A DNA stretch of 64,000 nucleotides from Nitzschia sp. DOCU1. Taxonomy: Eukaryota > Bacillariophyta > Bacillariophyceae > Bacillariales > Bacillariaceae. The stretch's first letter is position 1. Each line of letters begins with the position of its first letter. Both the position numbers and the translations under genes were made by a program. Of the stretch, positions 41,693 to 52,092 are shown in pieces. The notes under the pieces were generated by a model. The model had not been told where the DNA came from. It searched no databases and saw only the letters and a list, made by a program, of their open reading frames with translations. The stretch spans positions 1,612,001-1,676,000 of the forward strand of contig OX595997.1 of NCBI GenBank assembly GCA_951394045.1, written 5' to 3'.

Positions 41693-43381
41693 ATGAAATT
41701 TTTGGGTCGGCGGCGGGCCCGCCACTTTTTTCGGAGGGATCGTTCCAATGGCAACTCGAATCGCGAGAGGAAGATCATTCTGCAGCCCGAGGTAGCAACA
41801 CCTCTGCACAGATTAGAAGCACCGCATTTCGACCCCACCCTTGCATTGTCTATAGCTTGTGTTGCTGCAAGTTCGTCTAGTCAGCTCAAGGAATATTCGG
41901 GTTGCACAAAAGTCTTAACAGACTTGACACCACATCGATTGTTCTGGCGGGCGAGATCTTTCTTTGCGTCCAATCATTCGTATCTCTTTGTGGATTTGGA
42001 TCACATTTCCTCTCCTTCGGGTAAATTTGACGTTGAACCCAACCCAGCCATCTCCATGTCCGTATCGGCCAATAACATTGAAGTCTCGTGGGTAGACGAG
42101 GGCGATCTCACCGACAACAGCGAGTATGATAGCGATGATCTGTCCGAGTGGTCCAAGAGATCTAACGTCTCCCGCCGGCTCGTCGAAGAGAATCGGCGTA
42201 ACCAGATCTTTTCCTTGAACAGCATCAATCGTAGGATGGAAAAGTTCATGCAAGAAAAGAATGCCAATTTGAAGGAAGAACAGCATCGTGACCACGCTGT
42301 ATACCTCAGCGACTTTGACAAGGCAACGCGCAATGTCGACGAGAACAAGGTGCTGTCCCCCTCTCAGGAAGACTCTGCTGCTTTGGAGTCTGCACTCTGT
42401 GGAGCTGCTCTCAATGCGGTTGGAAACATGCTGCAGGATTGCGATCCTCGAACGTACAAGAGCAAAAGTAAGGCCAAAGATGACGGCACCGTCGCCACCA
42501 TGTCCACGAGTCGGGACCTGGATACAACGCTGGATACCACACTTGACGAGTCCTTGAACTCTCCTCCATCACCAATCGTCATTGATCCCATGGATGATTG
42601 GAATGATTTTACGGCAGCGCTGACGGAATGCACCAGCCCGGTTATGGGCAATCAGGATACCGAGTTTGTACACATTGATACCATGAACGAAGACGGCGAA
42701 CAACAGCGCACGCGGGTATTGGTACTGCCACAAGTTCGATCTGACATTATTGACAACGCTGTGAAACCGGATCGCATCGAGCTCGAGTATCAACAGCGAT
42801 GCCCAAAGACTACAGTGAGTCCAAAGGCCCCAAGGGCCCCCAAAAGGGCCCCAAGGGCCCCGAAGGAGCCGTCTCCCAGGAAAATTAGCGCCCTGGTAAC
42901 CTGCAGAAAGGGAAATACCGCTGACATTGAAGAAAACGAGGACGCCTTTGCCATGTTGGAAATGGAAGAGAACGATAGGGATCTTCAAATGTTGACCAGG
43001 ACGGAGTCGTCAACTGAAGAGTACAACAGGGGTCTGCAAATGGTGACCAGGGCAACATCACCCCCGACGTACTTTGAGGAAGTGTTGCCGCATTCTCCAG
43101 CGAGGTCGTATCGCGCGCAGGAACCACTCTCTCCAGCACGGTCGCATCGAACGCAGGAACTAAGGTCGCCTGCAAGTTCGCATCGAGATGACTCCTCCTA
43201 TGAAACCTATGAAGAGGGTATGCTCTTGTCGGACCCACGGAACAAGTTACGGGAGGCCAAACCGGTACAAGCTATTGAAGTTATCTACCAACCTATGTTT
43301 GATGACGATCGCCCCGTTCGAGCGGCCGAAGTCAAGAAACCCAAGAAGAAGACGGGGACACTATCGCTATTCTATCGATAG
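41693..43381 (+). CDS. large hypothetical protein with Pro- and Ser-rich repeats
   Basis: The frame is 562 codons from 41693; a second ATG at 42056 (MSVSANNIEVSWVDEGDL) gives 441 residues and starts where the sequence becomes protein-like, so the true start is open. From there come an acidic stretch, a coiled-coil-like helix (INRRMEKFMQEKNANLKEEQ), a Ser/Asp/Thr-rich region, a PKAPRAPKRAPRAPKEP cluster, and imperfect repeats: LQMLTRTESS and LQMVTRATSP, then three Ser-Pro-Ala-Arg units (SPARSYRAQEPL, SPARSHRTQELR, SPASSHRDD). No catalytic domain is seen. It may be a cytoskeletal or scaffold-type protein, but that is only a guess. Confidence 0.65.
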   Translation: MKFLGRRRARHFFRRDRSNGNSNRERKIILQPEVATPLHRLEAPHFDPTLALSIACVAASSSSQLKEYSGCTKVLTDLTPHRLFWRARSFFASNHSYLFVDLDHISSPSGKFDVEPNPAISMSVSANNIEVSWVDEGDLTDNSEYDSDDLSEWSKRSNVSRRLVEENRRNQIFSLNSINRRMEKFMQEKNANLKEEQHRDHAVYLSDFDKATRNVDENKVLSPSQEDSAALESALCGAALNAVGNMLQDCDPRTYKSKSKAKDDGTVATMSTSRDLDTTLDTTLDESLNSPPSPIVIDPMDDWNDFTAALTECTSPVMGNQDTEFVHIDTMNEDGEQQRTRVLVLPQVRSDIIDNAVKPDRIELEYQQRCPKTTVSPKAPRAPKRAPRAPKEPSPRKISALVTCRKGNTADIEENEDAFAMLEMEENDRDLQMLTRTESSTEEYNRGLQMVTRATSPPTYFEEVLPHSPARSYRAQEPLSPARSHRTQELRSPASSHRDDSSYETYEEGMLLSDPRNKLREAKPVQAIEVIYQPMFDDDRPVRAAEVKKPKKKTGTLSLFYR

Positions 43382-43450
43382 AAAGTGATAGCGGGGTAGC
43401 AGCATACTGGGTGGGAAGACGTCATATAGAACGAAAAAGCCATACTCACG

Positions 43451-43702
43451 CTAATGCTTGGGGACGGGTGGAAGCCACACTTGTACCATCGGCGGGGTAT
43501 AGTCACGGAAAACTCTACCGATCTTGTCATTGACAATAAGATAGATCAATATTAGAGAGTTGATTTGCGCAATGTAGCGCGGCCTTGCGTTCGCTAGTAG
43601 CACCAAATGGTTTGCAAAGCCACCTGGCATGCCATTCCCCAGCGAGGCACCTGCTCGACTGAGGTCATCTCTTTCGTCCTGCAAAACCAACAGCCCCATC
43701 AT
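43451..43702 (-). CDS. small hypothetical protein with one membrane segment
   Basis: An 83-codon frame from the double ATG at 43702. It starts MMGLLVLQDERDD, then AGASLGNGMPGGFANHLVLLANARPRY, and holds one hydrophobic segment (INSLILIYLIVND). No family was recognised. The open frame continues nine codons upstream without an ATG, so an upstream exon is possible. Weak evidence. Confidence 0.28.
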   Translation of the reverse strand: MMGLLVLQDERDDLSRAGASLGNGMPGGFANHLVLLANARPRYIAQINSLILIYLIVNDKIGRVFRDYTPPMVQVWLPPVPKH

Positions 43703-44453
43703 AGTGAATTGTGCGTTTCGCAAGCGCAAGAAGTATTCGCTGCATAAAGGTGAAAGATAAAAACTTTCATTCTGGCTTTTTCTCGGATCCTCTGGTCATC
43801 TCCTGAACCCGGCAAACACCAGAGAAGGTAGTCAACTGTTGTCCAATTCTTTTGCCACGCTGATCGACGCTAAAGCCGTTGTCTCAACGCGCCGCGCCGA
43901 AACCAATCCATTTGACCTCGTCAATCAATGATGAGAAATGGATTCGACTCAATATTTTCCATCTTTTTGTCGAAGAGTCGAATGATTTCTATGATACCGG
44001 AAGGCCGGAAAGCTGTCGGGCATCATTGTGGTATCTGTTGTTGATGGAGGCCTTTTTCATCTACGTCATAATAGAGAGGCGCTTCATGGCATCACGACAA
44101 CAATGAGGCATTTCGTTGAAGCTTGGAAGCACATCGGCGGCGCTATGGTACTTATGGGGTTCAATCCGGTTATAGGGCTATTTTTACAACGACGAATAAG
44201 CATGACGTAGGCTTCGTTTATGTGGTTAATTAATGTGTCAAAGTATAAGCCTCGTAGCATTCGCCTTTCTCCCCTCCTTCCTTAGATTTCAGCGGAAACC
44301 AGAACTTCGAGAAGGAACTGCATAAGACTTATGTGGCATCGCATCGTGTCGTGCCCATCATCGCATCCCAGTGCGATGTTCTCAAACGAATGAAGATCTT
44401 CTTGCCTTGCCGCATAAAACAGGGTTGCTAACGCTAGCTAATCAAACTTGACG
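43703..44453. other. intergenic, upstream of the FEA1-like gene
   Basis: Likely contains the promoter of the FEA1-like gene on its right end. No iron-responsive or other known element could be identified by eye, and no gene is supported. Confidence 0.4.
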
Positions 44454-46362
44454 ATGCTCGTCCTTTCCTTCACTATCGCAGCAGCGGCTATAGCCGTCTC
44501 CTCTGGATACCAAGAGGGGAATGAGATTGCCGGATATGTGTCGAAATCGCATGTTGTCGGGGTACGCGAATTTTACGCCTTTTTCGTTCATCAAGCTCCA
44601 TCGTTGTGTTGCTCACTTATCCTTTGCTTCCATTACATTCTAATAGTCTCCGATCGATAAGGATCTATTGGAGATGCGTCGTGCCATGGATCAGGGCGAT
44701 TTCGATCTAGCTACCAAAATCTTCAAGAATGGCGCCAATGCAGATCCTTACGCCAAGCTCTCCCTGGAAGAACCTCTGGCAAGGGCCATAGAATCCAAAG
44801 ATCTCAATAATGGTCGACCCATCAAGGCATTGGGTATGAACGAGCTACAGGAACCTGTGACCTTGTACATCTCGAGAGCAAGCGAAAGGTCTACGAATCT
44901 CTTTGTCATGTACAATGACACGGAGTCTGGCAAACTTTGCCATGTCGGGGGGCGTTCGAGCCCGATTACCGACGGATGCTTGGCCGCCAAGGGTGGTTTG
45001 GTGGTAGCGGACTATGGTGCGCTAAATTATCACTATTCGGTGCAAGATGATAACAAGTTTTGGGCGTCCTTGTTTGGATTTTCGGAACACGAGGCCGAAA
45101 AGATGTTTCACTGCAACACGAAATGCCCATACCCCGAATATGAAAAGTTTTTCAAGTACTACGGCCAAATGGATTACGGGGCCTTGTGGGTGACTGCAGC
45201 CTTGCATGGAAGTACTACGGACGAAAAAGATTTGAGTTTTGTGCATGGTCAAGAGGACTTTTCTTCGCTAGCTGCGCCAGGAAGGGCGGCGGCAGTAGAA
45301 ACAGCGGCTATTACCATGAATGTCAGGACCCAGGTGAACAGGGTCATGACGGAATGGGCTATAGATGCCTGTCGACAGGGAGGGTGTAGTGGACAAGGAG
45401 CTTCGTCGTCGCCGCAGTGTTTCAATGTTGTAGAGTCATGGGACAAGGCGGTTGCGCACTATGTCGGCAGTTCGGTCCGTCCGAACGATGAGGGTTCAGG
45501 GGGGTACGAACCAGGTTATTTGTATTATGGCATGGCGGACGAACTCTGTCACGACTTTGCTACATGCGGTCCCAATGGAAACGATATTGAAGGAAAATCA
45601 GCTGTCAATCACAACATAATTCAATTATTCCAAGCCGGACGCGTTTCTTTGGAAAAAGGCAGTTGCGACATGGCAGAGCTTACGTACGGCCAAATCACAC
45701 ATTCCATGACTGTTCCCTTGATTCAAGGGACTCTCCGCTCTGCGTACCGTCTGGCATTTACCCACAAGAATGATGAAGAGCGGGGCAGAGCAGTCGCCTA
45801 CATGGCCTCTATTCTTCCGGACTTGTACAGCTGCAGCCAGCAAGATGCCGACATACTCTACGAGGAGCTGAATCTGTCGGCTGGGAAATCTCCCGACTTT
45901 GACAAGGTCAAGGGAGCTCTTGAACGAAACTACCAATGCTTGTGTATTACTTGTGACGACGTTGGTGGGCTGTACAACGCCGACAAGGGCCGATACATGG
46001 ATGGTGCTAGTCCTTGCGGTAAGCGACGAGCTAGACAAAGTGGCAGCAAAGGAAATATGGCGTTCGGGCAATCAACGATTGGAAGAATCTTAATGACTGG
46101 TAGCGTAGCAATGGCCGCTGTACTGCTCGTCGTGAACTACCAGCGTTGGGCGCCCGCGCTTGCTAGTCGAGCCGATAGCTACATTTCTCGATTTGGAGCC
46201 AACACCCCAGTCCGATATCATCAAGTCATGGCTGTACATTCCCTGCAGCTGCAACCACCCGCTGTAGACCGTGATGATCTTGATATCTCACAGATCTCCA
46301 ATGCATCATACGAGAGCCACTCGTCTGCCGACTATCACGATATGGATACTGGGCTCCTATAA
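44454..46362 (+). CDS. FEA1-domain, phytotransferrin-like (ISIP2a-like) iron-uptake protein
   Basis: Two exons (44454-44561 and 44647-46362) with an 85-bp gtacgc..atag intron, phase 0, give 607 residues. A signal peptide covers about 1-20. Two FEA1-like halves follow: FDLATKIFKNGANA in the first, and in the second WDKAVAHYVGS, YGMADELCHDFATC, VNHNIIQLFQAGR and LRSAYRLAF, a pattern I recognise from low-iron-inducible periplasmic FEA1 proteins. Near residue 490 a membrane segment (ILMTGSVAMAAVLLVVNY) leaves a short Ser/Asp-rich cytosolic tail, so it is a type I cell-surface protein. Diatom phytotransferrins bind ferric iron with carbonate at the cell surface and are internalised. Which residues bind iron here cannot be read by eye. 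Many cysteines in the outer part suggest disulfides. Confidence 0.8.
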
Positions 46363-46487
46363 GAAGAAACTGTAAAGCAAGTCTGCGCTGTACTAGGCAT
46401 CTAGCTCTCTATTTTGCATTATTCTATCTACTAGTCGAGACGGGGTCCGCAAGAGTGCGTTGGTGTTAGTATCGTTTCTCGGCCGTC

Positions 46488-47174
46488 TTACGCGGCACGG
46501 ACCACAATGCTGGATGGCGAATCGGCAGAGTTCAATCGGCGAAGACAACGATTTGGACTAAAGCTCGGAGCGCACTTTGTAGACAAGGAATCGTCGCTTA
46601 CAGCCGCTTGAGCATCAATAGTAGCCATGAGAAGTGCCACTCGGGTAGAATGCTTTGTGTGTTCAGCATAGATCTGGGCAATCTTTTCGTCATTTCGCCC
46701 AATACCCGACTGGGTTTCCAAGGACTGATACTCCATCACAGCTTGCATGGCATCTCGTCGATTCTTACATCGTAGACGAGCCCCTGTGTACGTCCGACCT
46801 TCGAGCCCTCTGGGACACCATTGCCTTCCATTGCCAACAGCACCTGCCATCATGCATCGTACCGTTTCATCGATCTCACGATGAATTTGGTTAAGTTCCG
46901 CACAACTGTAAAAGCATTCTGATCGTTCTTCTTCCGAAAAGTCGTCTCGACTAATGTATTCAAACGCAACAACTTGGCCTAAGAAGGAAACGGAACGTCG
47001 TTTCCTCTTTTCCAGCCCTCGTTCTGCTGATAGTGGTTGGCATCGTTCGGGCGAAGACTCTGATCCGGTTCCTCGTTCTGCTGACATTGGTTGTCGTCGT
47101 TCTGGCGATAATTTTCGAGTTTGAGTCGGCATTGTAGGCGATGAATGATGAAATAGATTGAAAAGAGGCGGCAT
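46488..47174 (-). CDS. hypothetical protein with a conserved-looking helical core
   Basis: A single exon of 228 codons. The start carries tandem Ser-Pro-Glu-Arg units (SPERRQPMSAERG, SPERCQPLSAERG), then a basic RKRRSVSF. The core from about residue 75 reads VVAFEYISRDDFSEEERSE, then RGLEGRTYTGARLRCKNRRD and AVMEYQSLETQSGI, with a helical end. I have seen this VxF..I..DDF(T/S)EEE and RGLE arrangement as a family of unknown function in diatoms; no function is known. No targeting or membrane segment is visible. The upstream region holds a dispersed repeat (47444-47723). Confidence 0.65.
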   Translation of the reverse strand: MPPLFNLFHHSSPTMPTQTRKLSPERRQPMSAERGTGSESSPERCQPLSAERGLEKRKRRSVSFLGQVVAFEYISRDDFSEEERSECFYSCAELNQIHREIDETVRCMMAGAVGNGRQWCPRGLEGRTYTGARLRCKNRRDAMQAVMEYQSLETQSGIGRNDEKIAQIYAEHTKHSTRVALLMATIDAQAAVSDDSLSTKCAPSFSPNRCLRRLNSADSPSSIVVRAA

Positions 47175-47443
47175 TGTATATTGTGTTGGGTTCCGCTTTG
47201 GTTGAGAACGGTGGATAGGAGCCTTGTTGACTTTGTGTTCGATGGAAAATTGGTGTTCGATTTTGAAAAGCCTATGTTGGCGAAAGTTTAAATCTTGTGA
47301 GATGCTCTTGAATCAATGGGAACTGTGCAACGGGAAAATTTGGTTCTTGTTAATTAGTCGGGGGTGGTTCGAAGTTGTTCTCCTTTGGTTACGATTGCTA
47401 TGATTTTTCCGTAGTTTAGTTGACGGGAAATCGGCCATTGAGA

Positions 47444-47723
47444 GTTCGGGTTCATTTTTTGTGATGCAAATGGACATACTGGCGATCTCGAGCAACGTGC
47501 ACGACAATGGCCGTTTTTGACGTTAAATTTGCCATAGTAATCAAAATCAACACATGGTGACGCAGGCGCGTGTGGTAGTTCGCATCTTTATTTTGCCTCA
47601 CTTTTTTTGCGGGTCTTCGTCAGGCTTCATTTTTCCCGCCGGCCAAAATGAAGGCCATCCACGGGTTCTGGATCCGGCATCGTGGGGCCTCTGTTCTCAA
47701 AGATTGTTCCTCGGCGTCAGGAT
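47444..47723. repeat. dispersed repeat, copy 1
   Basis: About 280 bp that resemble 53088-53344 in the same orientation. Shared blocks, in order, are GTTCGGGTTCATT, TTTTTGACGTTAA, CCATAGTAA, AGTTCGCATC, CTTCATTTTT, GGTTCTGGATC, TTCTCAAAGAT and CCTCGGC then TCAGGAT. It lies 270 bp upstream of the gene at 46488-47174 (minus strand). It may be a duplicated promoter or a mobile-element fragment. Confidence 0.65.
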
Positions 47724-48167
47724 GGGGAATAGATGAGGGCCGTCACGTTCCCGTGCTGCACGACGAAAGCTGCCTGAGCAACGACCACGAACATTCGTAA
47801 AACAACCAATGCTACGAATGTATTGTGATTGCCTGGGCTGCTGAACCCAACCATTCGTGGACTCCGACAATGATGGGCCGCAATTCTCATCATGGTTTGC
47901 ATCCATAGCGATCGATCCTTCTTCTTCGCTTTGGCTGTATATCGCAGCATGTTCCGATTCCTCGTCCTTCGTTTTTCATGGTGTGGGATAAATGACTTCT
48001 AGCTATCATTAGCAATCTGCATAACCAACGTTTTGCTACTGCTAGGACATTATGTTTGTTTATACACTATGTAATGATTCGTTCACGCCATTCTCACCTT
48101 CTCAGGCCGCAGGAATTTCCCCACATTGCTACAACCAACTCCCCATTCAACTCATGATACGCTTCTT
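47724..48167. other. intergenic, 3' side of the BTB gene
   Basis: Between the dispersed repeat and the end of the BTB/POZ gene. Short minus-strand frames (47697-47950) are not supported. Confidence 0.45.
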
Positions 48168-49898
48168 TTACTCGAATGGCCCCGTAGGCCATGTCTCAAA
48201 CAGTTTCGAGTCGGGCGGAACTTCACAAGATAGCAATCGAAAGTCCACTTCATCTTGATCGACTTGTTGCCGCTCGTCAGGATCCGCCCTGTTCTCCTGG
48301 TGGCTAAAAGCTCGATACTGAATCTCCAACAATAACTTCCGAAGTTTGGTATTATTCTGCATCTCTGTGTATCCGTTTTCGTAAAGCCAACTGACCATAG
48401 CCCACGCATTGCGACTGGACTCGATCGAAATTTTCGAGTCAAAACCCTGATTCCGGAGCCCCGAGGGGACGTGTTCCGGTAGTCCAGAGTTGCTTTCCGG
48501 CGGGAATCCCATGCGCGTCTTGCGTCCCTTGTCGGCATACAAAAATGCATCCATTTGATCGTGAGAGATTAGCAGAGAAGCGACCCTTTGGCGCTTCCTT
48601 TCGACTTGCGGGTACAATGCGGGATCAAATCGAATGACGTTCGAAGGGCGGTCAGCTTGATTGGGTGCAAGCGGGCGCGTAAACCAGATGTTCTCCCAAG
48701 CTCGATGATCATTGGGAAAATGAATTGTTTGGTACTCGTCTTCGGTAAATTCGAAACCTCTCTGGTAGAGCCAGTTGATGGCATCATGGATCGTATGGCA
48801 GTCCGGAACCACTACCGTATCATAGCCTTCTGCTCGTGGGTGGTAGAGTCCCTCTTCAGACAATACATTGGCAGTGACTTTGACTTCCACAAACAATGAC
48901 AAATCCGTCTTTTGAAAATTGGAAACCCATCCGTCATAGACCAATAACTGCGCTATTTGCTTCGGCGCTTTCTCCGGAGGAATAGGTCGAATCGTTTCTG
49001 GAAGGATCCCCCTTGTCATTGCCGGCATGATTCCCCCGTAGGCTTGGTCAAATCGTAGGCAGACATCTTCGTCGCGAGCATTCACTTGACTTGGATTCAA
49101 GTACCGAAACGAGATGCACTTTACCGCACTCAGCAAAATTTCCATTCCCAAGATATCGGCCAACGCCAATACTTTGGAAGTGAGAGCCGTTGCTTCCAAA
49201 TATCCGATTCTCATATAGCTCAATAGTATTCCAAAGGCTTCCGGATCTTGATCTAGAAAGATTCGTTCCGGTGCATCTCCTTGTGGCGTCATGGTATCCC
49301 AGGGCGTGGCTGTTCCCTGGCTTCCATTCGGAAGGAATCGAGCCAAGAAAAAAGTCGAATGAGACATTAGCGTCCCCTTGCTAGTCAAAAATACCTTGCC
49401 ACCCACATCAATTTCAACGCGATCGTCCCCAATAATGAAGGGTTGTCGTTCCGCCCGCGCTAATGGCTTCGCGTCCGTCCTTGCCAATTCTCCACTACTC
49501 GATGCCGCCGCCTTGTCCCATTCTTCGGTGTTTGTATTTGCCCGTGCTAGCGGCTGCGATGGGTTATTGTTGTTGTACGCGATTTGATGACTAGCCGCTT
49601 CCTGGGACTCTCGATAGCTCTCACTGGAGGCGACAGGTACTTGTGTTTGATGCTGGGGTTGATGATGTTGATGGTGAGTATAAAACATGGCCTCTTGTTC
49701 GTCGGGCGGATACGGATCCTCATGCTGCTGTGGTTGCGTCGCTGCATCCAACTTGTCGTCATCCCCACTGTACGTTTCATAAAGTAGAGGAGCTTTCAAC
49801 GTATTTGGCGGTGGCGGAATCTTGACGGGCATGGTCCTTCGCGGAAGCGAAGACCTTCCCATGAAACCATTCGCGACAAAGGCAAACAATAACTTCAT
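48168..49898 (-). CDS. BTB/POZ (KCTD/T1-type) domain protein
   Basis: A single exon of 576 codons. The first 150 residues are low-complexity (HHQHHQPQHQTQ, PSQPLARANTN). A T1-type BTB domain starts near 155: VEIDVGGKVFLTSKGTLMSH, FFLARFL, PERIFLDQDPEAFGILLSYMR and EATALTSKVLALADILGMEILL. After it, two related units with a WLYQRGF / WLYENGY motif follow: HTIHDAINWLYQRGFEFTED near 395 and NAWAMVSWLYENGYTEMQN near 500. BTB proteins of this class act as subunits of channels or as cullin-3 ubiquitin-ligase adaptors; a partner cannot be named. The N-terminus is short and hydrophobic (MKLLFAFVANGF) but does not make a convincing signal peptide. Confidence 0.8.
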   Translation of the reverse strand: MKLLFAFVANGFMGRSSLPRRTMPVKIPPPPNTLKAPLLYETYSGDDDKLDAATQPQQHEDPYPPDEQEAMFYTHHQHHQPQHQTQVPVASSESYRESQEAASHQIAYNNNNPSQPLARANTNTEEWDKAAASSSGELARTDAKPLARAERQPFIIGDDRVEIDVGGKVFLTSKGTLMSHSTFFLARFLPNGSQGTATPWDTMTPQGDAPERIFLDQDPEAFGILLSYMRIGYLEATALTSKVLALADILGMEILLSAVKCISFRYLNPSQVNARDEDVCLRFDQAYGGIMPAMTRGILPETIRPIPPEKAPKQIAQLLVYDGWVSNFQKTDLSLFVEVKVTANVLSEEGLYHPRAEGYDTVVVPDCHTIHDAINWLYQRGFEFTEDEYQTIHFPNDHRAWENIWFTRPLAPNQADRPSNVIRFDPALYPQVERKRQRVASLLISHDQMDAFLYADKGRKTRMGFPPESNSGLPEHVPSGLRNQGFDSKISIESSRNAWAMVSWLYENGYTEMQNNTKLRKLLLEIQYRAFSHQENRADPDERQQVDQDEVDFRLLSCEVPPDSKLFETWPTGPFE

Positions 49899-50479
49899 TG
49901 CGGTTCCGGATTCTTGGTTGTTATTATTCTAGAAGCTGGCCAGCCGCTGTGACCGCATACGATCAATCGCAGCAGCAGCACCAACAGCCTGTGGCTACAA
50001 CAACTCACTCTCCGGTAGAGTCCGTGTCTTTTGCGTCAATGTTTGTTCCTTGGGAGATGCAAGTACGTTCGTTTGGGTTATTCGTTCGCAGTCAAACGCG
50101 ATGGTAGCTTTTCAGCGATTGTGGCGGGAACCAAGTTCTCGGATTCGGCGCGGAAGATTTGTGCATTTTGATTGGATGAGAAGTGATGTCTCAGACGTCA
50201 TATCGGACGACGGCCTGACCAGATACCGGTGGCAGGTTCGTTCCACTGCGCTCGGCGCGCGCGCTGTGTTTTGAGTCGCATGGTTCAACTTTGGTCGGTC
50301 CTTCCCTCCGCGCCGTATCTTTTGGAGGTTGCATTTTGGTTGTTGCCCCATCACAGCTTCGAGATGGCGCTGAAAGTGATCCTACCTTTCTTCTAGTTGA
50401 ACACAGATCCTCTCCAACAGCTGCTATCGATGCACGACGCTGCGACTAGTACTTCTAGAGAGGAGGAGCGGCCCGTGAA
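49899..50479. other. divergent intergenic region
   Basis: Divergent promoters of the BTB gene and of the plastid-targeted unknown protein should lie here. Overlapping frames at 49898-50354 on both strands are unsupported. Confidence 0.45.
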
Positions 50480-51340
50480 ATGGCGAGATTAACGTGGATT
50501 TTGTTCTGGGCGTCGGGTGCCGCCCATGTGATTCTTCAATGCGCGTTGCCGTCGTCGGTCCTAGCGTTCGCGCCTCAGCCACAAAGACGAACCAGTTCTT
50601 CTATTATAGTGAAAGCAGCACTATCCGAGGCTGACAAGGATCGTTTGTTACTTGGAGAAGTTGGTTTGACGGCTTTTATTTCGGCCGAAGTGAGACATTT
50701 TGTGAATCAAACCATGCAAGAGCACGATTTACGGCTGGTCTACGCCCACAAATGGAGCATGTCGCTCCAAGAGCGCCAAGCACGGGGTTTGGTGGATACA
50801 GACGGGAAAGTCGTTGACGAGGAATATCAACACGCCACCAACAAGTTTGCTGCAAGAGGCGATCAAGCCGTGGAATTGATTGTGGAAACAACGGAACAAG
50901 CCTTTCGACAAGGCTGGCAGGAAACGGGCCTGTTATCCGCGCTGGGGTCTGCCATTTCCTTTTTCCGGCAATATTACTTTGAAACCCCCACATTAATTGC
51001 AGCCTGCGAACGTGTGGGTTTAAATGACTACGCCATTGCGCATCATATAACCGACATGTACCATCATCGAACCTTTCGGGGGGCCTACACGAAAACTTTG
51101 GCGCCGTCAGGAGAGGGAGAAATTGCCGCGAAAATTGCGGTGGGAATGCTGCTAACAGACGATTCTATGGTAGACGACGAAAAGGAACAGGATGAATGTC
51201 TCGTCTGGTCTCCGATTACCCCTGGAGTCTGTTTACACTGGAAGTCCGATGATGATGCTTGGCGAAAGAAACGATTTGAACGAATCCAAATGGAAGAGAC
51301 GCGAGATCCAAGACGCGGTGGGAGTGGGACGACGCGATAA
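50480..51340 (+). CDS. plastid-targeted protein of unknown function
   Basis: A single exon of 286 codons. The N-terminus is a textbook diatom bipartite plastid presequence: signal peptide (LTWILFWASGAAHVILQCAL), cleavage motif VLAFAP with Phe, then a Ser/Thr/Arg-rich transit part. The mature part is mostly helical, with LRLVYAHKWSMSLQERQARG, then QAVELIVETTEQAFRQGWQE and SAISFFRQYYFETPTLIAACE; the end is acidic then basic. I know no domain for this. Import into the plastid is well supported; the task there is unknown. Confidence 0.75.
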   Translation: MARLTWILFWASGAAHVILQCALPSSVLAFAPQPQRRTSSSIIVKAALSEADKDRLLLGEVGLTAFISAEVRHFVNQTMQEHDLRLVYAHKWSMSLQERQARGLVDTDGKVVDEEYQHATNKFAARGDQAVELIVETTEQAFRQGWQETGLLSALGSAISFFRQYYFETPTLIAACERVGLNDYAIAHHITDMYHHRTFRGAYTKTLAPSGEGEIAAKIAVGMLLTDDSMVDDEKEQDECLVWSPITPGVCLHWKSDDDAWRKKRFERIQMEETRDPRRGGSGTTR

Positions 51341-52092
51341 AAGGCATTATACCAAAGGAGCATGCCTAGCGAATATCTAGGGTGGCGGTGGTAGCGTTGG
51401 TAGCGTTCGTGGTGGTGGTGGCGGCGGCGGCGGTGGAAAGCTTGGCGGTGCCTGGTAATCGCCAGATTTCTCCAATGGAAGCCGCAACAAAAAGGAAACG
51501 ATTCCACTTTTACGCTGGCGAAACGTGCAAAGTGACATCAGGAATTAGTCGAAGCGCAGCGGCAACACAAGCTGGGATTGCCGCTGCCAGAAAGGTTCTT
51601 TATAGATTATTGTGGAACCATGTGGAACCATGGTGGTAGACGACGACTACGACAAGAAGGTAGTGGAAGACGCCAGAAAGTCATCCCACAGCAGGCAAGC
51701 TGCTTTTGAGGAATATAGGGAAAGTCGCACCGACCGGGTTTTCGAAGATGTGTTGCTTGTCTTGTATGTTGGGTTCCTTTCAGACCTTTGACGAGCCATG
51801 GGCAAGACGGATGTGACGGCACAGCAAGGCAAGCGCTATTTTAATGGCAACGCCCAAGCATGGGGGCTTTGGGCGAGGAAGAAATGTCCAAGTGGACTAC
51901 TTTCCAGAGCGGGACATTTTAGATGAAGCGATAAATATCTAGCGACTCATTGCCTATCCTGCCATAAATTAGCACTGGAATGTACGTTTATACACGAATT
52001 ACAAAGGTAAAGCACGGAACAAGTTGTATACCAGCCGAAAAAGGCAATATGAAGTCTGGGGGAAACGCCCTCGGGTGGACGGATATAGTAAT
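51341..52092. other. intergenic, GGT/GGC-rich stretch
   Basis: Near 51380-51440 the sequence is made of GGT, GGC and GCG triplets, a low-complexity tract of about 55 bp. The rest holds only short frames. It includes the 3' side of the secreted beta-repeat gene. Confidence 0.45.
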
